64,000 nt of DNA. Source: Oscillospiraceae bacterium. Lineage in GTDB: Bacteria; Bacillota; Clostridia; Oscillospirales; Acutalibacteraceae. A program made the translations under genes and the position numbers. Location of the stretch: positions 248,001 through 312,000 of the forward strand of contig SVOB01000002.1 of the NCBI GenBank assembly GCA_015066565.1. Reading direction: 5' to 3'. This document shows, piece after piece, positions 8,235-16,639 of the stretch. Numbering within the stretch: position 1 is the first letter of the stretch; each line of letters begins with the position of its first letter. A model generated the notes under the pieces. That model searched no databases. It was not told where the DNA came from and saw nothing but the letters and a program-made list of their open reading frames with translations.

Positions 8235-8864
8235 ATGTTTGACAGAATAAAAGAGGACGTCAGAACTGTTCGTGAACGGGACCCCGCTTCAAGGTCGAAT
8301 TTTGAGGCGTTCTTCCTTTATCCCGGAACGAAGGCAATTCGTATGCACCGCAGGGCGAACTGGTTTTACCGTCATAATATGAAGTTCGTTGCCAGGTGGA
8401 TTTCACAGCGTGCGGCGAGAATAACGGGAATTGAAATTCACCCTGCCGCAAAAATCGGCAGACGGTTTTTTATCGACCACGGAACAGGCGTTGTAATCGG
8501 CGAAACTACCGAAATAGGCGACGACGTTACGCTTTATCAGGGCGTGACTTTGGGCGGTACGGGTAAGGACACGGGCAAACGACACCCGACTATCGGCAAC
8601 AACGTTATGATTGGAGCCGGCGCCAAGGTTTTAGGACCGTTCAAGGTCGGCGACAACGCTAAAATTGCCGCGGGAGCGGTAGTTCTTGAAGAAATACCCG
8701 CCAACACAACCGCTGTCGGCGTACCCGCAAGGGTTGTCAGAATGAACGGCGAGAGGGTTGACTATCTTGACCAGGTTGATATTCCCGACCCGATTCAGCA
8801 GGAGATTGACGAATTGCAAAAACAGATTGACGAATTAAAAAGTGTAATAAAGACTAAGGAGTAA
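8235..8864 (+). CDS. cysE: Serine O-acetyltransferase
   Basis: A 209-residue CysE, catalysing L-serine + acetyl-CoA to O-acetylserine, the first step of cysteine synthesis. The C-terminal half is a left-handed beta-helix built of hexapeptide repeats. It carries the conserved active-site stretch RFFIDHGTGVVIGETTEIGD and the acetyl-CoA site VTLGGTGKDTGKRHPTIG. It is the short firmicute form, lacking the longer N-terminal helical domain of E. coli CysE. A good RBS (GGAGGG) precedes the ATG. It lies below the cysteine T-box and 3 bp before cysS, so cysteine shortage should raise both synthesis and charging. Confidence 0.95.
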   Translation: MFDRIKEDVRTVRERDPASRSNFEAFFLYPGTKAIRMHRRANWFYRHNMKFVARWISQRAARITGIEIHPAAKIGRRFFIDHGTGVVIGETTEIGDDVTLYQGVTLGGTGKDTGKRHPTIGNNVMIGAGAKVLGPFKVGDNAKIAAGAVVLEEIPANTTAVGVPARVVRMNGERVDYLDQVDIPDPIQQEIDELQKQIDELKSVIKTKE

Positions 8865-8867
8865 AAA

Positions 8868-10265
8868 ATGAGAATTTACAACACGCTTACAAGAAAAAAA
8901 GAGGAACTCATACCCATTACCGAGGGCGAGTATAAAATCTACGCCTGCGGCCCGACGGTATATAATTTTATTCATATCGGCAACGCAAGACCTCTTTGCG
9001 TTTTTGATGTTTTACGCCGCTATCTTGAATACAAGGGCAATAAGGTAACCTTTGTTCAGAATTTCACCGATATTGACGACAAAATAATAAAAAGAGCTAT
9101 TGAAGAAAACTCGGATTACAAAACAGTTTCCGAAAAATATATAAAGGAGTTCTGGACTGACGCAAAGGGGCTTAACGTCCGTGAGGCGACAGTTCATCCC
9201 AAGGCTACGGAAAATATTGACGAAATAATCAATATCATAAGCACCCTTGTTGAAAAGGGCTATGCTTATCCCGCCGAAAACGGCGACGTTTATTTTTCGC
9301 CTAAAGAGTTTGACGAATACGGAAAGCTCTCTCACCAGCCGCTTGAGGACCTTGAAGCGGGCGCGAGAATAAATATAGGCGAGGTCAAAAAGGACCCTAT
9401 GGACTTCGCTCTCTGGAAAGCCGCAAAGCCCGGCGAGCCTTATTGGGAAAGCCCGTGGGGCAACGGCAGACCCGGCTGGCATATTGAGTGCTCGGCTATG
9501 GTAAGGCGTTATCTCGGCGAAACGATTGACATTCATTGCGGCGGTCAGGATTTGATTTTCCCCCACCACGAAAACGAGATTGCCCAGAGCGAATGCTGTA
9601 ACGGCGCGCCGTTCGCTCATTACTGGATGCATAACGGCTATATTAACGTTGATAACGTAAAAATGTCAAAGTCGCTCGGAAACTTCTTTACCGTCCGTGA
9701 CGTTGCCGACAAATACGGCTACGAGCCTATCCGTTATCTTATGATTTCCTCTCAGTACAGAGGACCGATTAATTACAGCATTGATATTATCGAGCAGTGC
9801 AAGGCTTCTCTTTCCCGCCTTTATACCTGCCGTGACAGCCTTGATTTTGCGCTTAAAAATGCGGCTGAGGGCGACAGCGACCTCGAAAAAGTTAAGTCAA
9901 TTCTCTCACCCCGTCAGGCCCAGTTCGACGAAGCTATGGAGGATGACCTTAACACAGCGGACGCTCTTGCGGCGATTTTTGAGCTTGTAAGGGATATAAA
10001 TATCAACGTAATTGAGAATAACGCTTCAAAGGCGGCGGTTGAATATGCCGTTTCGCTCTTCGATACTTTAACGGGCGTTCTCGGTATCGTTTATAACCGC
10101 AAGGAAGAAAACCTTGACGAAGAGATTGAAAGCCTTATTGAACAGAGAAACGAGGCGAGAAAGAACAGGGATTGGGCAACTGCCGACAGAATCCGCGACG
10201 AGCTGAAAGAACAGGGAATTGTTCTTGAGGACACGCCTCAGGGAGTTAAGTGGCACAGAGAATAA
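8868..10265 (+). CDS. cysS: Cysteinyl-tRNA synthetase
   Basis: A 465-residue class Ia enzyme that charges tRNA-Cys. The HIGH motif is H36-I-G-N39, and the KMSKS motif is complete at 265-269. The zinc ligands C27, C208, the histidine pair H233/H234 and E238 are all present; this zinc selects cysteine over serine. The C-terminal region (about 310-465) is the helical DALR-like anticodon domain. It is co-transcribed with cysE under the tRNA-Cys T-box and followed by a strong terminator. Confidence 0.97.
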   Translation: MRIYNTLTRKKEELIPITEGEYKIYACGPTVYNFIHIGNARPLCVFDVLRRYLEYKGNKVTFVQNFTDIDDKIIKRAIEENSDYKTVSEKYIKEFWTDAKGLNVREATVHPKATENIDEIINIISTLVEKGYAYPAENGDVYFSPKEFDEYGKLSHQPLEDLEAGARINIGEVKKDPMDFALWKAAKPGEPYWESPWGNGRPGWHIECSAMVRRYLGETIDIHCGGQDLIFPHHENEIAQSECCNGAPFAHYWMHNGYINVDNVKMSKSLGNFFTVRDVADKYGYEPIRYLMISSQYRGPINYSIDIIEQCKASLSRLYTCRDSLDFALKNAAEGDSDLEKVKSILSPRQAQFDEAMEDDLNTADALAAIFELVRDININVIENNASKAAVEYAVSLFDTLTGVLGIVYNRKEENLDEEIESLIEQRNEARKNRDWATADRIRDELKEQGIVLEDTPQGVKWHRE

Positions 10266-10276
10266 ATTGTTAAATC

Positions 10277-10306
10277 AGGGGCGTACCGAGTACGCCCTAT
10301 TTTTTT
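10277..10306 (+). terminator. Intrinsic terminator after cysS
   Basis: GGGCGTA (10279-10285) pairs with TACGCCC (10291-10297) around a 5-nt loop and is followed by a run of T from 10300. It ends the cysE-cysS transcript just before the potA promoter. Confidence 0.85.
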
Positions 10307-10307
10307 A

Positions 10308-10335
10308 TTGACTTTTTACCGAAAAAGTGTATATT
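10308..10335 (+). promoter_or_regulatory. Likely promoter of the potABCD operon
   Basis: TTGACT (10308-10313), 16-bp spacer, TATATT (10330-10335), starting at the end of the cysS terminator. The predicted leader of about 80 nt contains a 6-bp inverted repeat: GAATGC 10353-10358 and GCATTC 10382-10387. Confidence 0.5.
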
Positions 10336-10421
10336 TATACTTATACCAATTAGAATGCGTAAATCCTTATAAAAACGGGTGGCATTCAACTATATCTATC
10401 GGTTGGAAAGGGGCTGCATAA

Positions 10422-11552
10422 TTGAAAAACAGCAAGGAGATTATTAAGCTTGAAAACATTTCCGTCGCGTTCGACGGAGAGACGATATTAAACGATATAT
10501 CGCTCAAAATAGACGAAAACGAATTCATCACGCTGTTGGGACCGTCCGGATGCGGTAAAACCACTACTCTGCGAATAATCGCGGGGTTTTTGGAGCCTGA
10601 TAAGGGTGATGTTATTTTTGATGGTAAAAAAATTAACGGTGTTCCCGCTTATAAAAGACAGGTCAACACCATTTTTCAGCGTTATGCGCTTTTCCCGCAT
10701 CTGAATGTTTATGAGAATATCGCCTTCGGTCTCAGACTCAGAAAGGAAAAGGAGGATGAAATTCAGAAGACGGTAAGCGAAATGCTTTCTCTCGTAAACT
10801 TAAAGGGCTTCGGCAACAGAAATATTGCCTCGCTCTCGGGCGGCCAGCAACAGCGCGTCGCTATTGCGAGGGCGCTTGCGGTAAAGCCAAGGGTGCTTCT
10901 TCTTGACGAGCCTCTCGGCGCTCTTGACCTCAAGCTTCGTAAGGATATGCAGGTTGAGCTGAAAAGTATTCAGCAAAAGCTCGGCATAACGTTTATATAT
11001 GTAACTCACGACCAGGAGGAAGCGCTTTCAATGTCCGATACGATTGTCGTAATGGACAGCGGTAAAATCCAGCAGATAGGCACTCCGACTGACGTTTATA
11101 ACGAGCCTGCAAACGCCTTCGTTGCCGATTTCATCGGTGAAAGTAATATCCTTGACGGCATTATGCACGAGGATTTCTCGGTTGAATTTGCAGGGATTAA
11201 ATTCCAGTGCGTTGACAAGGGCTTTAAAAAAGACGAGCCTGTTGACGTTGTTATACGCCCCGAGGACGTTGACGTTGTTCCGCCCGAGGACGGAATGCTC
11301 AAGGGGCTTGTTACGTCCGTTACCTTCAAGGGCGTTCACTATGAAATCATAGTTGACGTCGAGGGCTTTAAGTGGATGATTCAGACAACCGAAAAAAGCG
11401 AGGTTGACGATTATATCGGAATTGTCGTCAAGCCTGAAGAAATCCATATTATGAAGAAGAGTCAGTATTCGGGACTTTACGGCGATTACAGCTCGTTCAG
11501 TGATGAATTTGACGAGCTTTCCGACCCGACTGCCGAATCGGAGGAAGAGTGA
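10422..11552 (+). CDS. potA: Spermidine/putrescine ABC transporter ATP-binding protein
   Basis: A 376-residue ABC ATPase that powers polyamine import. Walker A is G40-PSGCGK-T47, the signature LSGGQ is at 138-142, Walker B ends at D162-E163, and the H-loop lies in [13 protein letters not shown]-type regulatory domain follows from about residue 270. The start is TTG at 10422, supported by a GGAAAGGGG ribosome site about 9 nt upstream; no ATG in frame would keep the N-terminus. The gene overlaps potB by 4 bp. The closest alternative would be another CUT2-type importer such as iron or thiamine, but the potBCD neighbours settle it. Confidence 0.95.
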   Translation: MKNSKEIIKLENISVAFDGETILNDISLKIDENEFITLLGPSGCGKTTTLRIIAGFLEPDKGDVIFDGKKINGVPAYKRQVNTIFQRYALFPHLNVYENIAFGLRLRKEKEDEIQKTVSEMLSLVNLKGFGNRNIASLSGGQQQRVAIARALAVKPRVLLLDEPLGALDLKLRKDMQVELKSIQQKLGITFIYVTHDQEEALSMSDTIVVMDSGKIQQIGTPTDVYNEPANAFVADFIGESNILDGIMHEDFSVEFAGIKFQCVDKGFKKDEPVDVVIRPEDVDVVPPEDGMLKGLVTSVTFKGVHYEIIVDVEGFKWMIQTTEKSEVDDYIGIVVKPEEIHIMKKSQYSGLYGDYSSFSDEFDELSDPTAESEEE

Positions 11553-12382
11553 TGAAACAGTCTTCCTTTCTTAAAAAGATAATTAACGCGCCCTATATGC
11601 TCTGGTCGGTGCTTTTCACCGTTGCGCCGCTTATTATGGTAATTTATTATGCTTTTACAAACGCTGACGGCGCTTTCTCGCTCGATAACATAAAGCAGAT
11701 AGGCGATTACGCAAGCACCTTTATTCTTTCAATGGGCTACGGCGCCGTTGCAACCGTGATTTGCCTTTTACTCGCTTATCCGTTTGCGTATTTTCTTGCT
11801 CACTGCGGAGTTTCTTTTAAAAGGATGTCCGTAATGCTTGTAATGCTTCCTATGTGGATGAGCTTTCTTATCCGCACTTATTCGTGGATGACGATTTTAG
11901 GCGATTCGGGCGTAGTCAATAATTTCCTTTTCCTTTTAGGAAAAAAGGAGCCTCTTCCGTTGCTTAACACGCCGGGCGCCGTAATTCTCGGTATGGTTTA
12001 TAATTTCCTGCCCTATATGATTTTACCGCTTTATACGGTAATGGATAAAATGGACAATTCCCTTGTCGAAGCGGCTCAGGACCTCGGAAGCAGTAAGCTT
12101 AATACCTTAAGAAGAGTTATTCTTCCGCTTTCAGTCCCCGGAATTGCAAGCGGAGTTACAATGGTGTTTGTTCCGTCCGTTTCAACCTTTTATATAACCC
12201 AAAAGCTCGGCGGCGGTCAGATTAACCTTATCGGCGACGTTATTGAAGGTCAGTTCCAGACGGCTTATAACTATAATCTCGGCGCGGCTTTGTCGCTCGT
12301 TCTTATGGTGCTTATTTTAATCTGTCTGGGCGTTCTCAACTACTTTACGGACAGCGAAGATAACGGAGGTGTTTTAATATGA
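11549..12382 (+). CDS. potB: Spermidine/putrescine ABC transporter permease, PotB type
   Basis: A 277-residue inner-membrane permease with six predicted helices and the EAA loop ([20 protein letters not shown]) that contacts the ATPase. It pairs with PotC to form the membrane channel of the polyamine importer. Its start overlaps the potA stop as ATGA, and its end overlaps potC in the same way. Confidence 0.94.
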   Translation: MMKQSSFLKKIINAPYMLWSVLFTVAPLIMVIYYAFTNADGAFSLDNIKQIGDYASTFILSMGYGAVATVICLLLAYPFAYFLAHCGVSFKRMSVMLVMLPMWMSFLIRTYSWMTILGDSGVVNNFLFLLGKKEPLPLLNTPGAVILGMVYNFLPYMILPLYTVMDKMDNSLVEAAQDLGSSKLNTLRRVILPLSVPGIASGVTMVFVPSVSTFYITQKLGGGQINLIGDVIEGQFQTAYNYNLGAALSLVLMVLILICLGVLNYFTDSEDNGGVLI

Positions 12383-13203
12383 CAAAAACCTCACGTCTTT
12401 CAAAGCTCTATATTGCTTTGATTTTTATCTTCCTTTACGCCCCGATGGTCGTAACTATGGTCTTTTCCTTTAACGGCAGCGACAGCACCTATATTATCAG
12501 CGGCTTTTCAACCCAATGGTATACAAAGCTTTTTCATGACAGTATAACTATGAATGCGCTTGAAAACACGGTTATTCTCGCCGTTGTTTCGGCTTTTATT
12601 TCAACCGTTATGGGAACTATGGCGGCTGTCGGCATTGACTCGCTCAAAAAGAAAAGAATAAAGTCAACCGTTATGGCGGTCACGAATATACCGATGATGA
12701 ACCCCGAAATAGTAACCGGTATTTCAATGATGCTCCTTTTTGTTTTTGCGGGAAGACTTCTCGGTCAGAGGGATACTTTGGGCTTCGGAACTATCCTTAT
12801 AGCCCATATCAGCTTCCAGCTTCCTTACGTTATTCTTTCGGTTCTGCCGAAGCTTCGCCAGACCGACAGAAGAATTTACGAAGCGGCTCAGGACCTCGGA
12901 TGTCCGCCCGTTCAGGCGTTCTTCAAGGTTGTGTTCCCTCAGATTTTACCCGGTATAATCTCGGGCGCTATTATGGCGTTTACGCTTTCGCTTGACGATT
13001 TCATCATAAGCTATTTCACGAACGGGCCGTCCTTCCAGACCTTGCCGATTCATATTTTCTCAATGACTAAAAAACGCGTAAAGCCCGATATGTACGCGCT
13101 CTCAACCCTTATGTTTGCGGCGATATTCCTTCTTCTTATCTTAATGAATATCGTTCAGGCAAGGAGCGATAAGAAGCAGAGAAAAGCAAAGGAGGAAAAA
13201 TAA
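12379..13203 (+). CDS. potC: Spermidine/putrescine ABC transporter permease, PotC type
   Basis: A 274-residue permease with six helices and an EAA loop (YEAAQDLGCPPVQAFFKVV). It is the second half of the channel with PotB. The stop shares a base with the potD start (TAATG), which indicates translational coupling along the whole operon. The lysine-rich C-terminus is cytoplasmic. Confidence 0.94.
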   Translation: MTKTSRLSKLYIALIFIFLYAPMVVTMVFSFNGSDSTYIISGFSTQWYTKLFHDSITMNALENTVILAVVSAFISTVMGTMAAVGIDSLKKKRIKSTVMAVTNIPMMNPEIVTGISMMLLFVFAGRLLGQRDTLGFGTILIAHISFQLPYVILSVLPKLRQTDRRIYEAAQDLGCPPVQAFFKVVFPQILPGIISGAIMAFTLSLDDFIISYFTNGPSFQTLPIHIFSMTKKRVKPDMYALSTLMFAAIFLLLILMNIVQARSDKKQRKAKEEK

Positions 13204-14435
13204 TGAAAAAATTATTCAGCGTTTTCCTTTCGCTTTTTCTTATGGCGGCTATGTGCCTGCCTGCTTTCTGCGAGGACGAGGTCTTTTCGGACGAAACCGT
13301 AGCATATTATAAATCGCTCGGGCTTGAGGGAACTACCCTTAACGTCTATAACTGGGGCGAATATATTGACGACGAGGACCTTGACGTCGTTTCTCAGTTT
13401 GAGCGTCTTACGGGCTGTAATATAAATTACACTACCTTTGAGTCAAACGAGAATATGTATTCAAAGCTTTCGGGCGGCGGAGTAAGCTACGATATCGTAA
13501 TTCCGTCGGATTATATGGTTGAAAAGCTTATGAACGACGGTATGCTCGAAAAGCTGGATTTCGGTAATATTCCGAATTACGAAAAATACTTTGACGCCGA
13601 GGATTACGGCTACCTTGTTTCTGATGAGGTGAACGGCGAAAAGGTTTCGGAATATGCCGTTATATACAACGTCGGAACAACGATTCTCATTTATAATACA
13701 AAGTATGTTAAAGAAAAGCCCGACAGCTGGAGCGTCCTCTGGGATGAACAGTACAAGGGCAAGGTTCTTATGTTCAACAACCCCCGTGACGCCTTCGCTA
13801 TTGCCCAGGCTTATCTCGGTCAGGATTTCAACACAACCGACCCTGCCGATTGGGATAAGGCGGCTGAGCTTTTAAGACAACAGCGTGAAAAGGTTTCGCC
13901 CTCTTATGTAATGGATGAAATATTCAATAAGATGGAAAGCGGCGACTATTATCTCGGCGTTTACTATGCGGGCGACTACGAGCTGATGAAGGAGAACAAC
14001 GACGACCTTGATTTTGCTTTCCCGAAGGAGGGCGTCAATACCTTCTATGACGCTATGTGCATACCCACCTCAACCCAGAATAAAAAGGGAGCCGAGGCGT
14101 TTATCAACTTTATGCTTGAGCCTGAGGTTGCGCTTGCGAATGCGGAGTATATCTACTACGCAACGGCAAACAAGGCGGTAATTGACAGCGGCGAGTTTTC
14201 TCTTGCCGACTCCGAGGCGGTCTATCCCGACCCCGACAGCATTACTGTTCAGCAGTTCCACAATCTGCCGAACGACACGCTTCAGTATATGAACACCCTC
14301 TGGATGAAGGTCAAGGGCGAAAACAACGCTCAAGGGATTTATATAACTTTCTTTGCGGTACTTGCGGTGATTGTTCTGATAATTGTCCTTACCGTCCTTC
14401 ATAAGAGGAAAATGAAGAAATATTATAATGTGTAA
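13203..14435 (+). CDS. potD: Spermidine/putrescine-binding protein with C-terminal membrane anchor
   Basis: A 410-residue extracytoplasmic solute-binding protein of the PotD family, delivering polyamines to PotBC. It has an N-terminal signal (about 1-22) and the family start of the mature domain, TTLNVYNWGEYIDDEDLDVV. The cysteines near the signal do not make a good lipobox. Instead the protein ends in a hydrophobic helix (about 378-398) followed by HKRKMKK, so it is probably held in the membrane by its C-terminus. That tail is unusual for PotD and makes this version longer than the common 340-370 residues. It is the last gene of the pot operon; no terminator is evident after it. Confidence 0.93.
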   Translation: MKKLFSVFLSLFLMAAMCLPAFCEDEVFSDETVAYYKSLGLEGTTLNVYNWGEYIDDEDLDVVSQFERLTGCNINYTTFESNENMYSKLSGGGVSYDIVIPSDYMVEKLMNDGMLEKLDFGNIPNYEKYFDAEDYGYLVSDEVNGEKVSEYAVIYNVGTTILIYNTKYVKEKPDSWSVLWDEQYKGKVLMFNNPRDAFAIAQAYLGQDFNTTDPADWDKAAELLRQQREKVSPSYVMDEIFNKMESGDYYLGVYYAGDYELMKENNDDLDFAFPKEGVNTFYDAMCIPTSTQNKKGAEAFINFMLEPEVALANAEYIYYATANKAVIDSGEFSLADSEAVYPDPDSITVQQFHNLPNDTLQYMNTLWMKVKGENNAQGIYITFFAVLAVIVLIIVLTVLHKRKMKKYYNV

Positions 14436-14476
14436 AAACATTTTTCTTAATTAATTCTTATAGGAGAGAACCGAAA

Positions 14477-15028
14477 TTGAAGAAAAAAGTATTTATAGCA
14501 ATTGGAGTAGTTATTGCTGTCGCAATAACGCTGACTGTGGTTTTCTTTCCGTTTATTAAAACGAGGCTGTATTTAAAAGACAGAATAAAAGGACACGTCG
14601 AAATATTGATAAATGGTACACAATACAGCATAGATTCTTTAAAATATACAACACCGACTGATAAAGAAGAAACAGAATTGTCGATAGAAAACGGAGAGTT
14701 TTCTATAAAAGGCGGAGAATACGGCGAATATGAGTTCTCGTTCAGTATAGACAACGATATTATAAGAAACCATTTTGATAATATTTCTTTTAACGCTTTG
14801 CCGAAAACAGTTTTGAGTTTTGTGTATCTCAATTCGAATTGGTGGAATATAACAGATATGTTTTTCACTATAGACATAAGAGAAAAAGACGGTGAACCGA
14901 TTGTAAATCTATCGGTTGAATATGATGAGAGCTCTGAAACATATCAAAAAAATGAAACAGAAACCACTGAAAAAAATTACATCTTGTCAAATGAAAATTC
15001 TGTTTTTGAACTTACATTTGGTCTTTGA
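14477..15028 (+). CDS. Hypothetical membrane-anchored protein
   Basis: I do not recognise this 183-residue protein. It has one N-terminal hydrophobic segment (about 5-28, with a KKK start) that could be an anchor or an uncleaved signal, followed by a mainly polar, acidic domain rich in beta-prone segments. The start is TTG at 14477, with AGGAGAG 9 nt upstream. The coding sequence is distinctly AT-richer than its neighbours and uses A-ending codons more often, which suggests recent acquisition or weak expression. It lies 41 bp after potD and is followed by a strong terminator. Confidence 0.7.
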   Translation: MKKKVFIAIGVVIAVAITLTVVFFPFIKTRLYLKDRIKGHVEILINGTQYSIDSLKYTTPTDKEETELSIENGEFSIKGGEYGEYEFSFSIDNDIIRNHFDNISFNALPKTVLSFVYLNSNWWNITDMFFTIDIREKDGEPIVNLSVEYDESSETYQKNETETTEKNYILSNENSVFELTFGL

Positions 15029-15034
15029 ATAATT

Positions 15035-15070
15035 AAACGCCTCCCCGATAAAAAGGGAGGCGTTTTTCTT
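15035..15070. terminator. Bidirectional terminator between the 14.5-kb orphan and the MscS gene
   Basis: A perfect 11-bp stem: AAACGCCTCCC (15035-15045) with GGGAGGCGTTT (15055-15065). A T-rich tract follows on the plus strand and a shorter one on the minus strand. It separates two convergent genes. Confidence 0.85.
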
Positions 15071-15078
15071 TTCTATAA

Positions 15079-15900
15079 TTATTTATCCAGATGCACATCC
15101 AACTGCGGGTAGGGGAAGGTTATGCTGTTTTCATCAAACGCAACCTTGATTTTATCCATAACGTCCGCCTGACTTGTCAGGTAATCGTCGCTTCTGACCC
15201 AGTAACGCAGGTTTATTATTATCGAACTGTCCGCGTATTTTGTAACGAATGCTATCGGCTCTCTGTCCTTTAACGAGTATTCACAGTCCTTAGCAACTGC
15301 GATAAGCGTTCTTTCCGCTTTGGGAACTTCGGTGTCGTACGAAACGCCGATTTCAAGGTTTACAACCCTTGTGCCAATCGCCGAGCAGTTTACAAGCTCC
15401 TTGCTCGAAACAACGCTGTTCGGCAGTGAAATACGCCTGTGGTCAAGAGAAACGAGAGTGGTGTAAAACAGACCTATGTCGGTAACGTTTCCCGAATAAC
15501 CGCCGACCTCGATAAAATCGCCTACGGAAAAAGGCTTGAAAAGAATTATTATGAAACCGCCCGCAAAATTTGAAAGACTGCCCTGAAGCGCAAGCCCTAC
15601 CGCAAGTCCCGCCGTGCCGACAACGGTAACGATTGTCGCCATGGGAACGCCGAGAATTGAAACCGCAATTACAACTATAAAAAGGTTAAGGGCGATTGTA
15701 ATAAAGCTGTTTAAAAACGAGGCGAGCGAAGCGTCAAGCTTTTTTGAGAACTTTGATGAGCGCAGCTTTTTTGAAACCCATTTTACAATTCTGAAGCCTA
15801 TTATAATTACAAGCAGCGCGCCGATTATTCTGAACGCTGCGTGCATTATATCCTCGGAAGCCGAGTCAATAAGCTTTTTGGCAGTATCCATAAAATCCAT
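15079..15900 (-). CDS. Small-conductance mechanosensitive channel, MscS family
   Basis: A 273-residue channel with three N-terminal membrane helices and the pore-lining TM3 region (GTAGLAVGLALQGSLSNFAGG). The conserved beta domain (FSVGDFIEVGGYSGNVTDIGLFYTTL) and the C-terminal cage domain follow. MscS proteins open on membrane tension to release solutes during osmotic downshock. It is the size of E. coli MscS, with no extra domain. It is a single gene, convergent with the orphan gene at 14.5 kb. Confidence 0.92.
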   Translation of the reverse strand: MDFMDTAKKLIDSASEDIMHAAFRIIGALLVIIIGFRIVKWVSKKLRSSKFSKKLDASLASFLNSFITIALNLFIVVIAVSILGVPMATIVTVVGTAGLAVGLALQGSLSNFAGGFIIILFKPFSVGDFIEVGGYSGNVTDIGLFYTTLVSLDHRRISLPNSVVSSKELVNCSAIGTRVVNLEIGVSYDTEVPKAERTLIAVAKDCEYSLKDREPIAFVTKYADSSIIINLRYWVRSDDYLTSQADVMDKIKVAFDENSITFPYPQLDVHLDK

Positions 15901-15942
15901 TTAAAACACCTCTCAATACTTTTTATATATATTACACTTTTT

Positions 15943-16048
15943 ACCTTTCAAAAACAACAGTGAAAGGTTATTTTTTTAATAATTTTTATAATTTTTTCAG
16001 TCCGTTTTTACACCCAAACCACAATATGTAGTGGGTTAAAAACGGACT
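15943..16048 (+). other. Two hairpins upstream of the dcw promoter
   Basis: The 325-bp gap between mscS and mraZ holds two inverted repeats. First, ACCTTTCA (15943-15950) pairs with TGAAAGGT (15961-15968) and is followed by a T-run. Second, AGTCCGTTTTTA (15999-16010) pairs perfectly over 12 bp with TAAAAACGGACT (16037-16048), followed by TTTTACTTTTT. Both look like plus-strand terminators upstream of the mraZ promoter, where no plus-strand gene ends. They may insulate the division cluster from antisense or read-through transcription. Confidence 0.55.
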
Positions 16049-16113
16049 TTTACTTTTTGTAGATTATTACAAAATTTACCGAAAAATTTTGGCACAAATA
16101 ATCAAAAAAAGTG

Positions 16114-16142
16114 TTGACTATAAATTGTTTTGCGTTTATAAT
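16114..16142 (+). promoter_or_regulatory. Sigma-A promoter of the division/cell-wall cluster
   Basis: TTGACT (16114-16119), 17-bp spacer, TATAAT (16137-16142): one mismatch from the sigma-A consensus. The predicted start is near 16149. Confidence 0.85.
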
Positions 16143-16151
16143 GGTAGCACA

Positions 16152-16177
16152 GGGGAGAAAAAGGGATGAAAAGGGAT
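16152..16177 (+). promoter_or_regulatory. Probable MraZ operator: three GGGA repeats at 10-bp spacing
   Basis: GGGA occurs at 16053+100 (that is 16153-16156), 16163-16166 and 16173-16176, in phase on one helix face just after the predicted transcription start. E. coli MraZ binds three TGGGN repeats separated by 5 nt near its own promoter. The spacing here is identical, and the repeats read NGGGA. Autorepression of the dcw cluster by MraZ is inferred. Confidence 0.65.
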
Positions 16178-16225
16178 TAAATCCCACACCTTTTTCTTGG
16201 ATTTCAAACGAAAGGAGAGAAGGAC

Positions 16226-16633
16226 GTGGCATTCGGCGGTGTCCATTACCATTCACTTGATGCTAAAAAGCGTCTTTTCATACCGTCTAAACTTCGTGAT
16301 GGTTTAGGCGATACTTTCGTTATCTGTAAAGGCCCCGAAAAGGTTCTCTTCGCTTATTCCAACGAAAAGTGGGACGAGCTTTGCGAAGAGATTATCGCTT
16401 CCGATAACCTCGATATGCAGCGAGTTATCTTCGAGGACGTTGTCAACGTTGAGGTTGACAAGCAGGGAAGAATTACTCTTAAGGCAGAGCTTTGTCAGTA
16501 CGCAAACCTGACTAAAGAGGTTGTCGTAGCGGGCGTAGGCAAGCGTGTTGAAATCTGGGATAAGGCTACCCGTGAAGAGCATATGGCAAGAGCTCGGGAA
16601 CAGAAAGACACCTATCCCAAAATCCATTTCTGA
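16226..16633 (+). CDS. mraZ: Transcriptional regulator MraZ
   Basis: A 135-residue protein with two tandem AbrB-like swapped-hairpin domains. Conserved pieces include YHSLDAKKRLFIPSKLRD at the N-terminus and VDKQGRITL in the second domain. MraZ forms a DNA-binding ring and regulates its own division/cell-wall operon. The start is GTG at 16226, supported by AAAGGAGAG 6-7 nt upstream. The repeats at 16152-16177 in its leader are its likely binding site. It is the first gene of a cluster running to ftsZ. Confidence 0.96.
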   Translation: MAFGGVHYHSLDAKKRLFIPSKLRDGLGDTFVICKGPEKVLFAYSNEKWDELCEEIIASDNLDMQRVIFEDVVNVEVDKQGRITLKAELCQYANLTKEVVVAGVGKRVEIWDKATREEHMARAREQKDTYPKIHF

Positions 16634-16639
16634 TAAGCT

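Noticed and set aside
13203..13280. Lipoprotein signal on PotD (cysteines near residue 18 and 23)
   Set aside because: Neither cysteine is preceded by a good lipobox; a C-terminal helix explains anchoring better.
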